Of a DNA stretch of 64,000 bases, positions 1 to 8,797 are shown in pieces. The notes beneath the pieces were generated by a model that saw only the letters and a program-made list of their open reading frames with translations, made no database searches and was not told where the DNA came from. Location of the stretch: NCBI GenBank assembly GCA_903897605.1, contig CAIUCH010000055.1:1-64000 (forward strand), in the 5' to 3' direction. A program made the position numbers and the translations under genes. Position 1 is the first letter of the stretch. Every line of letters begins with the position of its first letter. The DNA comes from an uncultured Alphaproteobacteria bacterium. Its GTDB lineage: Bacteria; Pseudomonadota; Alphaproteobacteria; Micropepsales; Micropepsaceae.

Positions 1-162
1 GACGGCGCTCGTCCGCGTCTGCCCAGCATACAACATCCTAGGAATTAGGACTGGCCGGTAACGGGAGCGAATGTCCGCTATTGGCGCAAAGGGACGCTAC
101 TCTTGGCGAGAGAGATGGCTAATTGATTAAGCCAGTTCCGAGTGTGGACCGCAAAGCGTCGA

Positions 163-576
163 TTAAGAATGCTTACCTGGCGTCCAGCCCTTGGCGCCAA
201 GTATCCGGCTTGTAGCTTCGGACGCGACATCCTCGACCTGTGTTGCCAAAGTCTCATTCCAGCAGTTCAGCCAGCCGAACAGACAAATGCAAGCGACGAT
301 CTCAATTACTTGCCCTTCGTCAAAATATTTTAGCAGCTCGTCAATGTCTTCTTGCTGTGTCTCGTTAGGGAGTTGATCCGCCTTGAACGCCAGATTGATA
401 GCAGCACGTTCTGCACTGCTGAACAGGGGGCTAGTATCAAACTCTAGTAACGCCTGAATCTTCTCGTCCGATGCACCATAGCGATTGGAGAGGTTCGTCA
501 TGTGCGACTGGCAGTAGCGGCAACCGGCCGCCAGGCTGCGCGCCAGTGTCAGCAGCATCTTCAACTGCCCATCCAC
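163..576 (-). CDS. Carboxymuconolactone decarboxylase (AhpD-like) family protein, probably 5'-truncated
   Basis: The protein contains the AhpD/CMD signature C-R-Y-C-Q-S-H near residues 20-26, followed by the helical pattern of the family and the C-terminal W-x-P-G-K-H seen in many single-domain members. These proteins are usually thiol-disulfide peroxidase-type enzymes or carboxymuconolactone decarboxylases; the substrate cannot be told. The first usable start is a GTG at 574-576. In-frame sequence upstream reads S-A-P-H-G-E-G-T but soon meets a stop, and full-length relatives carry about 30-50 more residues there. The gene therefore looks truncated or decayed at its 5' end. It sits in AT-richer DNA beyond the 3' end of the tRNA-Ser gene, which fits an acquired segment. 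Confidence 0.6.
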   Translation of the reverse strand: MDGQLKMLLTLARSLAAGCRYCQSHMTNLSNRYGASDEKIQALLEFDTSPLFSSAERAAINLAFKADQLPNETQQEDIDELLKYFDEGQVIEIVACICLFGWLNCWNETLATQVEDVASEATSRILGAKGWTPGKHS

Positions 577-769
577 CGTTCCCTCACCGTGCGGCGCGGA
601 CCGATGATTAGCTCAAGGGACCGGTTTGTAAGCGCTGACGTCAGATCCATTAAGATCAGGGATAATTCTGCCCAATTGCCGTGGCCAAAGCCGTCAAATA
701 GCTCGTGGGGGTACGATTGGGGGTAGACCAAGAATATCTTGTATAAGCATCTGATATTATTGATATTCA

Positions 770-859
770 TGGCGGACAGAGAGGGATTCGAACCCTCGAA
801 CGGCTTTCACCGTTACACACTTTCCAGGCGTGCGCCTTCAACCACTCGGCCACCTGTCC
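770..859 (-). tRNA. tRNA-Ser(GGA)
   Basis: The reverse complement folds as a class II tRNA. The acceptor starts G-G-A-C-A-G-G and ends C-T-G-T-C-C-G-C-C-A, with the CCA encoded. The D-arm is followed by an anticodon loop C-T-G-G-A-A-A (anticodon GGA), a long variable arm typical of serine tRNAs, and a T-loop G-T-T-C-G-A-A-T. It reads UCC/UCU serine codons. Its 3' end points towards the AT-richer left edge of the window. Confidence 0.95.
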
Positions 860-996
860 TTGGGTCCGCGAGATATACTGCCGGGCCGCTCCCCGCAAGC
901 CGTCCGGACATCTCCCGGTTCCTGAAGCGTTTTCAGAGCCTTGCCGCAGAGCGGCAATTGCGGATTAGGATGCCCGGACCCCACAAGGAAAGTCCC

Positions 997-1419
997 ATGG
1001 GCACCATCGTCATCAAGCGCGTCTATGATCCGCCGATGGCCGATGACGGGTTTCGCGTCTTGGTGGACCGGTTGTGGCCGCGGGGCCTGACCAAGGCCGC
1101 CGCCGCGCTGGATCTGTGGGCCAAGGACCTGGCGCCCAGCTCGGACCTGCGCAAGGAATTCAACCACCAGCCAGATCGTTTCGCCGAATTCACTCATCAC
1201 TATCTGGGCGAGCTTTCCAGCAATCCCGCTGTGGCCGCTTTCGGCGTCGAACTCAAGCGGCCCAAGGTGACGCTGCTCTATGGCGCGCATGACCGGCGGA
1301 ACAATCATGCCGTCGTGCTGGCGGAATTTTTGCGCCGGAAGGTCAAGTCGAAAGGATCGCCGCAAGGCAAGCCGGCAAAGAGGAAAGCGGCAAGCAAACC
1401 GGCCCGGCGCTTGTCGTGA
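997..1419 (+). CDS. DUF488 family protein
   Basis: A 140-residue protein with the DUF488 hallmarks: an early K-R-V-Y-D-P stretch, then R-V-L-V-D-R-L-W-P-R-G near residues 22-32, and later the V-T-L-L-Y-G-A-H-D core. The family's biochemical role is unknown. The start at 997 is chosen because an A-A-G-G-A-A-A-G ribosome site (985-992) lies five bases before it; longer in-frame starts would run through the tRNA gene. The last 25 residues are Lys/Arg/Ala-rich and look like an unstructured basic tail. Confidence 0.85.
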   Translation: MGTIVIKRVYDPPMADDGFRVLVDRLWPRGLTKAAAALDLWAKDLAPSSDLRKEFNHQPDRFAEFTHHYLGELSSNPAVAAFGVELKRPKVTLLYGAHDRRNNHAVVLAEFLRRKVKSKGSPQGKPAKRKAASKPARRLS

Positions 1420-1520
1420 CAATCCGGGAAGTCTCGGGTAATATTAACCGTCGCTTTTGGTTGATAAATGGCTCGCCAGGGTGTTGATAAGTCCACGATG
1501 GCGATTGATGGTTTTCACTA

Positions 1521-2852
1521 ATGCGCAAGACCGGCAGCCGCGAAGTGCCGAACAAGGCCAAGGCCCTTTCCCGGCGCCAGGCCCTGTCCGGCGTGGCGCT
1601 CGCGCTGACGGCGGTGGGGTTGAAAAACATCGCGCCGGGCAGCGGATCGATGGTTTCGTCCGCCGATGCGGCTGAGGTCAAGCCGCTCGCGTCGGCACGG
1701 CCGATCGATCATTCCTTCGAAGTACTGGAAGTCGGCCCCGGCAAGAAATTTCCGTCGATCACCTTGGCCGGCTGCCACATGAATTCGGCCGAACGCTGGG
1801 CCAACGGCTATGCCGAGCCGGCGACGATCGCGCGGATGGGTTTTCGGATGGTCATCAGTCCGGGACCGGCCGGCTATTATACCAACGATAGCGGCTCGCA
1901 CTCTCGCCGCTGGCCCCAGATGGTAGGCTGGCCACCGTATGAAGGAAATCTGCTGGGCCCGGTCGTCATCGAAGGCGAGCCGGGCAAGCCCGCGCCGGTG
2001 CTCGATACCGATGGCAGCGGCGACGGCGTGCTCTATTACCAGACCGGTCTGTTCTCGACGGGAAGCTGCGACGCCACCTTCCGGCACCTGATCTTGAAGG
2101 GATTTCGCCGCAACGACGATATCGGCAATTACGCCGCAATTCGGCTGGGGCAGGATTTCGCGAAAATCCCGATGAACAGTCAGGTGTTGTTCGAGGATTG
2201 CGAGATCAGCAATTGCGACAACGGCATCATGGGCGGCGTCACCGGACTGTCGCTCACCTTGCGCCGCTGCTATCTTCACGACAATGGCAATGAAAGCGGG
2301 CGCGTCCACAATGTCTATTTCGGCGGCGGCGATGTCCTGACCGTCGAAGACACATTGTCCACCCGCTGCGCCATCGGACATCTGCTGAAGACCCGGGCGG
2401 CGAAGACCGTGATCCGCAACACCAGGCTGATCGGCAATGGCGGCACCGAAAGCGCCTGCCTGGACGTGCCGAATGGCGGCATCCTGGATATCGACGGCTT
2501 GGTCTGCGAGAAATCGGCAGGCTCGGATGCCAGCTGGATCATGCATTATTCCGGCGAAAATCAGGATGACTACGGGTTGTTTTTCCACAACCCGTCCAGC
2601 ATCACGATTCGCAATCTGAGCATGATCGCGCCGGCCTCGCTCACCAGGCATCCGACTTGGATCCCGATCGCCGGTTTTGCCAACCATAGTGGTTCGGGCC
2701 AGGAAACTAGCGGCAAAGGTTCCCACCTCATCGTTCCCGATGCCCAGAATGTAAAAGTGTTCGGCCTGGCGGCCGCCAACACCGGACTTCCCGGCTGCAC
2801 CGCGCTGGGCTCAAGGCCGGCGCTGGATCTTGCCTCGCCGGTCCGCGCCTGA
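1521..2852 (+). CDS. Secreted parallel beta-helix (right-handed repeat) protein
   Basis: A 443-residue protein. The N-terminus carries a twin-arginine-like signal (S-R-R-Q-A-L followed by a hydrophobic run, residues about 18-40, ending near A-D-A-A), suggesting export through Tat. The body (roughly 150-370) has the spaced Asn/Asp-rich beta-strand pattern of pectate-lyase-like right-handed beta-helices (for example C-E-I-S-N-C-D-N-G, C-Y-L-H-D-N-G-N). Such folds bind or cleave polysaccharides, but I see no diagnostic catalytic triad and do not assign a substrate. It stands alone; the next gene on this strand is a broken acyltransferase. Confidence 0.7.
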   Translation: MRKTGSREVPNKAKALSRRQALSGVALALTAVGLKNIAPGSGSMVSSADAAEVKPLASARPIDHSFEVLEVGPGKKFPSITLAGCHMNSAERWANGYAEPATIARMGFRMVISPGPAGYYTNDSGSHSRRWPQMVGWPPYEGNLLGPVVIEGEPGKPAPVLDTDGSGDGVLYYQTGLFSTGSCDATFRHLILKGFRRNDDIGNYAAIRLGQDFAKIPMNSQVLFEDCEISNCDNGIMGGVTGLSLTLRRCYLHDNGNESGRVHNVYFGGGDVLTVEDTLSTRCAIGHLLKTRAAKTVIRNTRLIGNGGTESACLDVPNGGILDIDGLVCEKSAGSDASWIMHYSGENQDDYGLFFHNPSSITIRNLSMIAPASLTRHPTWIPIAGFANHSGSGQETSGKGSHLIVPDAQNVKVFGLAAANTGLPGCTALGSRPALDLASPVRA

Positions 2853-2959
2853 TCCTGGCGGGAATCGAAATGCGCCCGGGTGCCGGTTAACGATAACCCG
2901 GCGCGCCTTGGCTGTCCCGCGCTGCGGCCTGCTATATTTTCGCCCAGGGATTGGGGAAT

Positions 2960-3325
2960 ATGCAGCAACAGGTTTCGATCAAAAGTGGCCGCGCGGAAAA
3001 ATTGGAGGGCATTCAATTCGGCCGCGGCGTTTCGGTTGCCGAGAAGACGGGACAGCTCAGGCTTCCCGACTGGGCGGCCTATCTGGGGGCCGCGTCCTAT
3101 TCGATTTATCTGGTGCACACCATCGCCATCGGCTTCGCCGCCCGGGCCTTGTTCACCATTCCAGCCGCGCACCATGCGGACACCGTGATGTTTTTCGTCA
3201 TCTCCGCGCTGGCGATCGCGGCGGGATGCTTGGCCTATCAGTTTATCGAAAGGCCGTTGCAACACACGGTGCGTCAATCCGCGATGCGGTGGCGCGGTGC
3301 GCCCGCGGCTCTGCCGCACGCATAG
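2960..3325 (+). pseudogene. Acyltransferase 3 (OafA/YrhL-type), C-terminal remnant
   Basis: Residues about 42-105 match the end of membrane acyltransferase-3 proteins: Y-L-G-A-A-S-Y-S-I-Y-L-V-H-T followed by two membrane segments and the closing Y-Q-F-I-E-R-P-L motif. Family members have 350-650 residues and about ten membrane segments; here only the last two or three remain. Nothing in the ~100 bases before it encodes the missing part. It is best read as a decayed gene whose 5' end was lost, although a short protein could still be made from the ATG at 2960 or a TTG at 2951. Confidence 0.6.
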
Positions 3326-3349
3326 CCGGCAAGGGCGGGATAGCCCGTC

Positions 3350-3658
3350 TCAGGCCGTGGCGCGGTCCCGATAGATCATCCAGATGTTGCGGGCATAGAT
3401 CGGCAGCGGCAGGCCTTGGCCGAACACCAGCGCCCAGGCTTGCTGATGGATCACATAGGAAAAACTGAAAAGCCCGCCGACCAGGCTGCAATACCAGAAC
3501 GAGATCGGAATGACGCTGTGGCCTTGCTGCTCGCTCTTCAGCCATTGGATCAGCATGCGAACGCCGAAGATCGCCTGGCCGCCAAAGCCAATTAGATTCC
3601 ACAGCACATCGTAAGGATGCGCGAGCGCCATGTTATAGGCGTGGGCCATGAATCCCAT
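3350..3658 (-). CDS. LAB_N domain membrane protein (lipid A biosynthesis N-terminal domain)
   Basis: A 102-residue protein with about three membrane segments and the LAB_N motifs Q-W-L-K-S-E and P-I-S-F-W-Y-C-S-L-V-G-G. In some bacteria this domain is fused to the N-terminus of LpxB; in many alphaproteobacteria it stands alone beside a GT2 and an ArnT-like transferase, as here. It probably supports membrane-lipid glycosylation, for example as a small membrane partner or flippase-like subunit; that role is inferred from context. Its ATG directly follows the stop codon of the GT2 gene, so the two are co-transcribed and likely coupled. Confidence 0.8.
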   Translation of the reverse strand: MGFMAHAYNMALAHPYDVLWNLIGFGGQAIFGVRMLIQWLKSEQQGHSVIPISFWYCSLVGGLFSFSYVIHQQAWALVFGQGLPLPIYARNIWMIYRDRATA

Positions 3659-4372
3659 TCAGATTTCCTCGATCTTGGAAGGGCCGCCATGGCGGCGCTG
3701 CAGCCAGCGCACGCCCAGCATATCGTAGATGCTGACAAGCGTGCGGCCCAGATTGGTGTATTTGGAATGGCCCGCCAGCCTGGGCCGGTGATTGACGGGA
3801 ACATAGGCGACCTTCCAGCCGTCCCGCTGCACCAGCGCGATCAGATAGCGGTGCATGTGATCGAAATAGGGGAAGGCGATGAACGCGTCGCGGCGGATCG
3901 CTTTCAGTCCGCAGCCCGAATCGGTGGCGCCGTCGCCCAGCATCGCGCTGCGCAAACTGTTGGCCAGGCGGGAGGCGACGCGGCGGCTGGCGGTGTCCTG
4001 TCGCTTGACCCTGACGCCCGAGACCAGGCCCAGGGCCGGATCGGCGCGCAGGACCTTGAGCAGCGCCGGGATGTCGGCGGGATCGTTCTGGCCGTCGCCG
4101 TCCAGAGTGACGATGATGTCGCCCCTGGCCGCTTGAACCCCGCTGAAGATGCCACGGCTCTGGCCCAGATTGCGGCCGTGGCGCAGGGGGCGAAAATGGG
4201 GAATCTCGCTTTTGAGCGCCGCCAGTTTTGCGATCGTGCCGTCGTTCGAACCGTCATCGATGAAGATGATCTCATGGTCCGGCTCGGACTTCAGCGCGGA
4301 CGCAATCTCGCGGGCGAGGGCGCCGACATTCTCCGCCTCGTCCTTGACCGGCACCACCACTGAAACCGTCAT
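3659..4372 (-). CDS. Glycosyltransferase family 2, polyprenyl-phosphate sugar synthase type (DPM1-like)
   Basis: A 237-residue GT-A enzyme. It has the opening V-S-V-V-V-P-V-K-D-E-A-E-N strand, D-D-G-S-N-D-G-T, and the metal-binding T-L-D-G-D-G-Q-N-D-P. Later features typical of dolichyl/undecaprenyl-phosphate hexose synthases are G-C-G-L-K-A-I-R-R and H-R-P-R-L-A-G-H-S-K-Y. It likely charges a polyprenyl phosphate with a sugar that the divergent ArnT-like enzyme transfers to lipid A or another envelope acceptor. The C-terminal membrane helices of ArnC are absent. The ATG at 4372 is preferred over a TTG nine codons upstream because the conserved domain starts at once. Confidence 0.85.
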   Translation of the reverse strand: MTVSVVVPVKDEAENVGALAREIASALKSEPDHEIIFIDDGSNDGTIAKLAALKSEIPHFRPLRHGRNLGQSRGIFSGVQAARGDIIVTLDGDGQNDPADIPALLKVLRADPALGLVSGVRVKRQDTASRRVASRLANSLRSAMLGDGATDSGCGLKAIRRDAFIAFPYFDHMHRYLIALVQRDGWKVAYVPVNHRPRLAGHSKYTNLGRTLVSIYDMLGVRWLQRRHGGPSKIEEI

Positions 4373-4495
4373 GAGCAACCCTGCATCGCGATTTCCCAAA
4401 ATCCCGGCGCTTGGTTAAAAAGGGCGCCGGCGGTCCTCGATGTGGCGCGCCTTATACAGGCCCCGGCGGGTCCAAGAAACAGGGCATTCAAGCCG

Positions 4496-6388
4496 ATGAG
4501 TGACGCCGAGCCCCTCGCGGTTCCGCCGCCGCCCACGCCCAAGCGGGCCAGGATCGGTGCCTGGCTGGTGCGATTCGCCTATCCATTGCTGGCGGTCCTC
4601 TGCCTGATGTTGTGGTTACCGGGGGTTCTCAGCCTGCCGGCGCTGGACCGCGACGAAAGCCGCTTTGCCCAATCCTCGCGCCAGATGCTGGACAGCGGAA
4701 ATTTTGTGGATATCCGCTTCGGCAATGTGCCGCGCTACAAAAAGCCGGCCGGGATCTATTGGGCCCAGGCCCTGACCACGGCGGTGGCGGGGCATATCCA
4801 GAACATCGAAGGCGATCACAGCCAGATCTGGACATATCGCCTGCCATCGCTGTTGGGCGGGATCGCGGCGGTGTGGCTCACTTTCTGGCTGGGCTCGGCC
4901 TTCAGTGCCGAGGTGGGCCTTGTGGCGGCCTTGCTGTTGGGCTTCTCGGTGCTGCTGACGGCCGAGGCCACCATCGCCACCACCGACGCGGTGCTGCTGG
5001 CCTCGATCCTGGGCGCGCAAGGCGTGCTGATGCGGATTTATCGCGCGGCCAAGGACGGCGAACCGGTTTCCACCCGCATGCTGCTGTGCGGCTGGGCCGC
5101 ATTCGCCATCGCGATATTGGTGAAGGGTCCGGTGGCGGTCGGCGTGGTCGGTGCGACCATTGTCGCGCTCCTGGCATGGGACGGCTGGGACGCATGGCGC
5201 GCGGCGCCCGCGCCAACACCCGCGCCTGCAGCCGAAGGCGCGGCACCGGCGGTGACGAAAGGCACGGTGAGGGTGCAAGTCCGGGCGCAAGTGCGGGCGC
5301 TGATGCACAAGCTTTCGATCGATGCGCGCTGGCTCGCGATGGCCCGCCCGCTCTTGGGCGTGCCGCTGGTACTGCTGATCGTGGCGCCCTGGCTGATCGC
5401 GATCTGGATCCAGAGCCATGGCACCTTCTTCCAGCAATCCCTGGGCAATGATTTCGCCGCCAAGCTGGCGGGCGGGCAGGAGAGCCATGGCGCCCCGCCG
5501 GGCTATAATCTTGTCTTCTCGGCGTTGCTATTCTGGCCCGGGATTCTTTTTGTGCTGCCGGGGATCGGGCTTGGCATCGCGCGGGCGAAGGAGCCGGCGA
5601 TCCGTTTCCTGCTGGCCTGGGCCGGCGCCTGGTGGCTGGTCTGCGAGGCGGTGCCGACCAAGCTGCCGCATTATGTACTGCCGGCCTATCCGGCATTGGC
5701 GATCCTGGCGGCGCTCTGGCTGCTCGCGCCGAAGGAGGAAACCCTCCCGCTCTGGCGGCGCATCTTGCCCTATATTGCGTCGTTGCAATTCCTGATCGGC
5801 CTGGCGGCGCTGACGGCCGCGCCGATCCTGTTGCCCCGGTTTTATGGCGGCGGCGATGTCACCAGTTTGCTGGTCTATGTCATCGTCGCGGGCCTGATCG
5901 GATTGGGTGCTTTGTATATGGCCCTGACCGGCGCCCGGCTGATCGGCATGAGCCTGGCCTTCGCGGCGCTGTTGATTTTCGTGCCCGTCCTGACGGTCGC
6001 CACCGGCCCGCATCTGACCCAGCTGTGGATGAGCGAGCGTATTGCGGCGCTGGTCGCCAAGGATGCCGATCCTTCCGATCCGCCCCCGGCCCTGGCCGGA
6101 TTCGAAGAGCCCAGCCTGATGTTCGCGCTGGGCGCCGACATCAACCTGACCGACGGCGCCGGCGCCGCCAAGCAGGGCGCCAATCTGGGCGGCTTGGCGC
6201 TGGTGGACGATTATGAGCGCCCCGCCTTCCTCGCGCATCTGGCCGAACTTCAGTCCGATGCGGTGCCGCTGAACGATGTCTCGGGCTTCAATTATTCACG
6301 CGGCAAGACGGTCCATGTCACGATCTATCGCATGCGCAAGCTGACCTATGACGTGCCGCCGCCGCATGTGACGACGCGCTTTCCATAG
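4496..6388 (+). CDS. ArnT-like glycosyltransferase (GT39/GT83 family, inner membrane)
   Basis: About 630 residues with a dozen hydrophobic segments. The first periplasmic loop has the ArnT/PMT signature D-R-D-E-S-R-F-A-Q, with the catalytic-type acidic pair, followed by Y-K-K-P-A-G-I-Y-W. These enzymes use undecaprenyl-phosphate sugars to modify lipid A or proteins on the periplasmic face. The divergent GT2/LAB_N pair probably makes its donor. An insert of about 30 Ala/Pro-rich residues near 250 is unusual. A GTG at 4442 would add 18 residues; the ATG at 4496 is chosen because the extra stretch is not hydrophobic and has no clear ribosome site. Confidence 0.85.
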   Translation: MSDAEPLAVPPPPTPKRARIGAWLVRFAYPLLAVLCLMLWLPGVLSLPALDRDESRFAQSSRQMLDSGNFVDIRFGNVPRYKKPAGIYWAQALTTAVAGHIQNIEGDHSQIWTYRLPSLLGGIAAVWLTFWLGSAFSAEVGLVAALLLGFSVLLTAEATIATTDAVLLASILGAQGVLMRIYRAAKDGEPVSTRMLLCGWAAFAIAILVKGPVAVGVVGATIVALLAWDGWDAWRAAPAPTPAPAAEGAAPAVTKGTVRVQVRAQVRALMHKLSIDARWLAMARPLLGVPLVLLIVAPWLIAIWIQSHGTFFQQSLGNDFAAKLAGGQESHGAPPGYNLVFSALLFWPGILFVLPGIGLGIARAKEPAIRFLLAWAGAWWLVCEAVPTKLPHYVLPAYPALAILAALWLLAPKEETLPLWRRILPYIASLQFLIGLAALTAAPILLPRFYGGGDVTSLLVYVIVAGLIGLGALYMALTGARLIGMSLAFAALLIFVPVLTVATGPHLTQLWMSERIAALVAKDADPSDPPPALAGFEEPSLMFALGADINLTDGAGAAKQGANLGGLALVDDYERPAFLAHLAELQSDAVPLNDVSGFNYSRGKTVHVTIYRMRKLTYDVPPPHVTTRFP

Positions 6389-6521
6389 TTTGTTAACCTC
6401 GGCCCGCACTTGACAACGCCGCTCACTGATTAAATATCGCACAAGTCGTTCTGACCGATCATGGCCGACCATTGGGGCGCCACCGGAAAAGAACACGGGG
6501 ATCGCCGCCGACGCGCGCGAC

Positions 6522-7810
6522 ATGAGACGCCAGATGGGTCTTCAGATAGCGCGGGGCCGCGCAATCAAAACGGCCACGCGCTCGTTCCGAAACAGTTCGG
6601 ATGATGCCGCCCGCGCCCCTGTTGCCAAACTCAATCTGCCGGGGCCCAAGGCGGATCTGCGCTTTCCCATAGGCCAGGCGGCACGGGCCTTTTACCGCCG
6701 CTTCTGGCCGGGCACTGGTCCGGCCGAATGGAATGACTGGCGCTGGCAGATGCGGGCGCGCATCCGCACCTTGGAGGAGCTGGCCCGCATCTTCCGCTTG
6801 TCGGAAGATGAATACGCCGCCGTCGCCCGCCACCAGGGTGCGCTGCCGGTTGGGATTACGCCGTATTATGCCAGCCTGATGGGGCTGACGGATGCGAGTG
6901 AACCCTTGCGCCGCACCCACATCATGACCGGGGACGAATATCTGCGCGGCCCCGGCGAGGACGACGATCCCCTCAGCGAAGACCATGACACGGTGGCGCC
7001 GGGGCTGGTGCATCGCTATCCCGACCGGGTGCTGTTTCTCACCACCGGCACCTGCTCGACCTATTGCCGCTACTGCACCCGCTCGCGGCTGGTGGGCAAT
7101 CCGGGCGGCGAATATCATTTCTCCACCCGCCAATGGGGCGAGGCCATCGCCTATCTGGAAGCCCATACCGAAGTGCGCGATGTGCTGCTGTCGGGCGGCG
7201 ATCCCCTGACCCTGTCGGATGACAAGCTGGATTGGCTGCTGGGGCGGCTGCGGGCGATTCCGCACATCGAATTCCTGCGCATCGGCACCAAGATGCCGGT
7301 GGTGACGCCGCAGCGCGTGACAAGGGGCCTGGTCCGGGTGCTCAAGAAACATCACCCCTTGTGGATGAGCCTGCATTTCACCCATCCCGCCGAACTGACC
7401 CGCGAAGTGACCGAGGCCACCGCCCGCTTGGCGGATGCCGGTGTGCCCTTGGGCAGCCAGACCGTGCTGCTTAAGGATGTCAATGACGATGCCGATGTCA
7501 TGACCCAGCTGATGCATGGGCTGCTGAAGAACCGGGTGAAGCCTTATACCTCTATCAATGCGATCCCATCCGGGGTTCGGCGCATTTCCGCACCGGGGTG
7601 GACAAGGGGCTTGAGATCATTCGGGCCCTGCGCGGCCACACCACCGGCTATGCCACGCCGATCTTTGTGATCGATGCGCCCGGCGGCGGCGGCAAGATCC
7701 AGCTGGCGCCCGATCCGGTGGCGGGACGCGATGGCGATTTCCTGCTGCTGAAGAATTTCGAAGGCGATATCTATCGCTATCCGGATCCCAACGGTTCACT
7801 CGGCCGCTAG
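6522..7810 (+). pseudogene. kamA: KamA-family lysine 2,3-aminomutase (radical SAM, PLP), frameshifted as given
   Basis: The first frame encodes the radical SAM barrel with the [4Fe-4S] motif C-S-T-Y-C-R-Y-C (Cys178, 182, 185) and the family run V-L-L-S-G-G-D-P-L. Near 7546-7550 one T is missing, so K-P-Y-Y-L-Y-Q-C-D is broken. The other frame continues without loss to 7810 with H-F-R-T, G-H-T-T-G-Y and D-A-P-G-G-G-G-K. The PLP lysine (P-G-G-G-G-K) and the two Asp residues that bind the lysine side chain in clostridial LAM (in Q-C-D and D-A-P-G) lie after the break. The truncated product would be inactive; the restored one looks lysine-specific. This is either a sequencing error or a recent mutation. 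It is the first gene of an overlapping set running to 11304, three bases before the next ORF. Confidence 0.85.
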
Positions 7811-7813
7811 AAA

Positions 7814-8797
7814 ATGCGCATTGGGGTCACCTATGACCTGCGCAGCGATTACCGCGCCTTGGGATATGGCGAGGAAGAGACCGCCGAATTCGATGCCGAG
7901 GAAACCATCGCCGCCGTCTGCGGCGCACTGGCCGAGCTGGGTCATGAGCCCGAGCGCATCGGCGGCATCCGGCCCTTGACGGAAAAACTGGCTGGGGGCG
8001 CGCGCTGGGATGCGGTGTTCAACATCTGCGAGGGCCTCAAGGGCGTCTCCCGCGAAGCCCAGGTGCCCGCGCTGCTGGAAGCCTATGACATTCCCTATGT
8101 CTTCTCCGATCCGCTGACCTTGGCGCTATGTCTGGACAAGGCGATGACCAAGCGGGTGTTGCGCGATGCCGGCGTGCCCACCGCCGCATTTGCCCTGATC
8201 GAAGGCGAAGCCGACATCGCCAATATCGCGCTGGAATTTCCGTTATTCCTCAAACCGGTCTCGGAAGGTTCGGGCAAGGGAGTGGATGCGCATTCGCGGG
8301 TCACGGACCGTGAAAACCTAGCGCGGGTGGCGCGCGATCTTCTGGCCCGCTTTCGCCAGCCCGTATTGGTGGAGGAATTCCTGCCCGGCCGCGAATTCAC
8401 GGTCGGCATCACCGGCACCGGCGACAGCGCCTCGGTGTTGGGGATCATCGAGATCGTGCCGGGCGAGAACTATGTCGGCCATGGTTATGGCTATGAGAAC
8501 AAATCCGACTGGGAGGACAAGCTCGCCGTGGTTCCCGCCAATGATAGCGAAGCACAGGCGGCGGGCGCTGTGGCATTGGCGGCCTGGCGGGTGCTGCGCT
8601 GCCGCGACGGCGGGCGCGCGGATATCCGGCTGGACCGCGACGGCATGCCCCGCTTCATCGAGGTCAATCCGCTGGCGGGCATCCGGCCCGGTTATTCGGA
8701 CCTTTGCTTCATCGCCGATTACCAGAAGCTCGGCTATCGCGACCTGATCGGCAAGTTTGTGGAATCCTTTCTGGCGCGGCATCCTGGGCTGAGATGA
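7814..8797 (+). CDS. ATP-grasp ligase, D-Ala-D-Ala ligase-like (first of two)
   Basis: A 327-residue ATP-grasp enzyme. The N-terminal domain starts M-R-I-G-V-T-Y-D-L; then come the P-loop-like P-V-S-E-G-S-G-K-G-V (near 155-165), E-E-F-L-P-G-R-E-F-T-V-G, and the Mg-binding C-terminal motif F-I-E-V-N-P-L-A-G-I. It resembles D-alanine-D-alanine ligases but departs from the Ddl core, so a different amine-acid or dipeptide product is likely. Its stop overlaps the next start as ATGA (8794-8797), indicating translational coupling. It starts three bases after kamA, which makes a beta-lysine or other aminomutase product a plausible substrate (inference). Confidence 0.85.
   Translation: MRIGVTYDLRSDYRALGYGEEETAEFDAEETIAAVCGALAELGHEPERIGGIRPLTEKLAGGARWDAVFNICEGLKGVSREAQVPALLEAYDIPYVFSDPLTLALCLDKAMTKRVLRDAGVPTAAFALIEGEADIANIALEFPLFLKPVSEGSGKGVDAHSRVTDRENLARVARDLLARFRQPVLVEEFLPGREFTVGITGTGDSASVLGIIEIVPGENYVGHGYGYENKSDWEDKLAVVPANDSEAQAAGAVALAAWRVLRCRDGGRADIRLDRDGMPRFIEVNPLAGIRPGYSDLCFIADYQKLGYRDLIGKFVESFLARHPGLR

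Noticed and set aside
577-770. 69-codon minus-strand open frame upstream of the AhpD-like gene
   Set aside because: It overlaps the tRNA edge, has no similarity to AhpD N-termini and its end is out of frame with the recognised domain.
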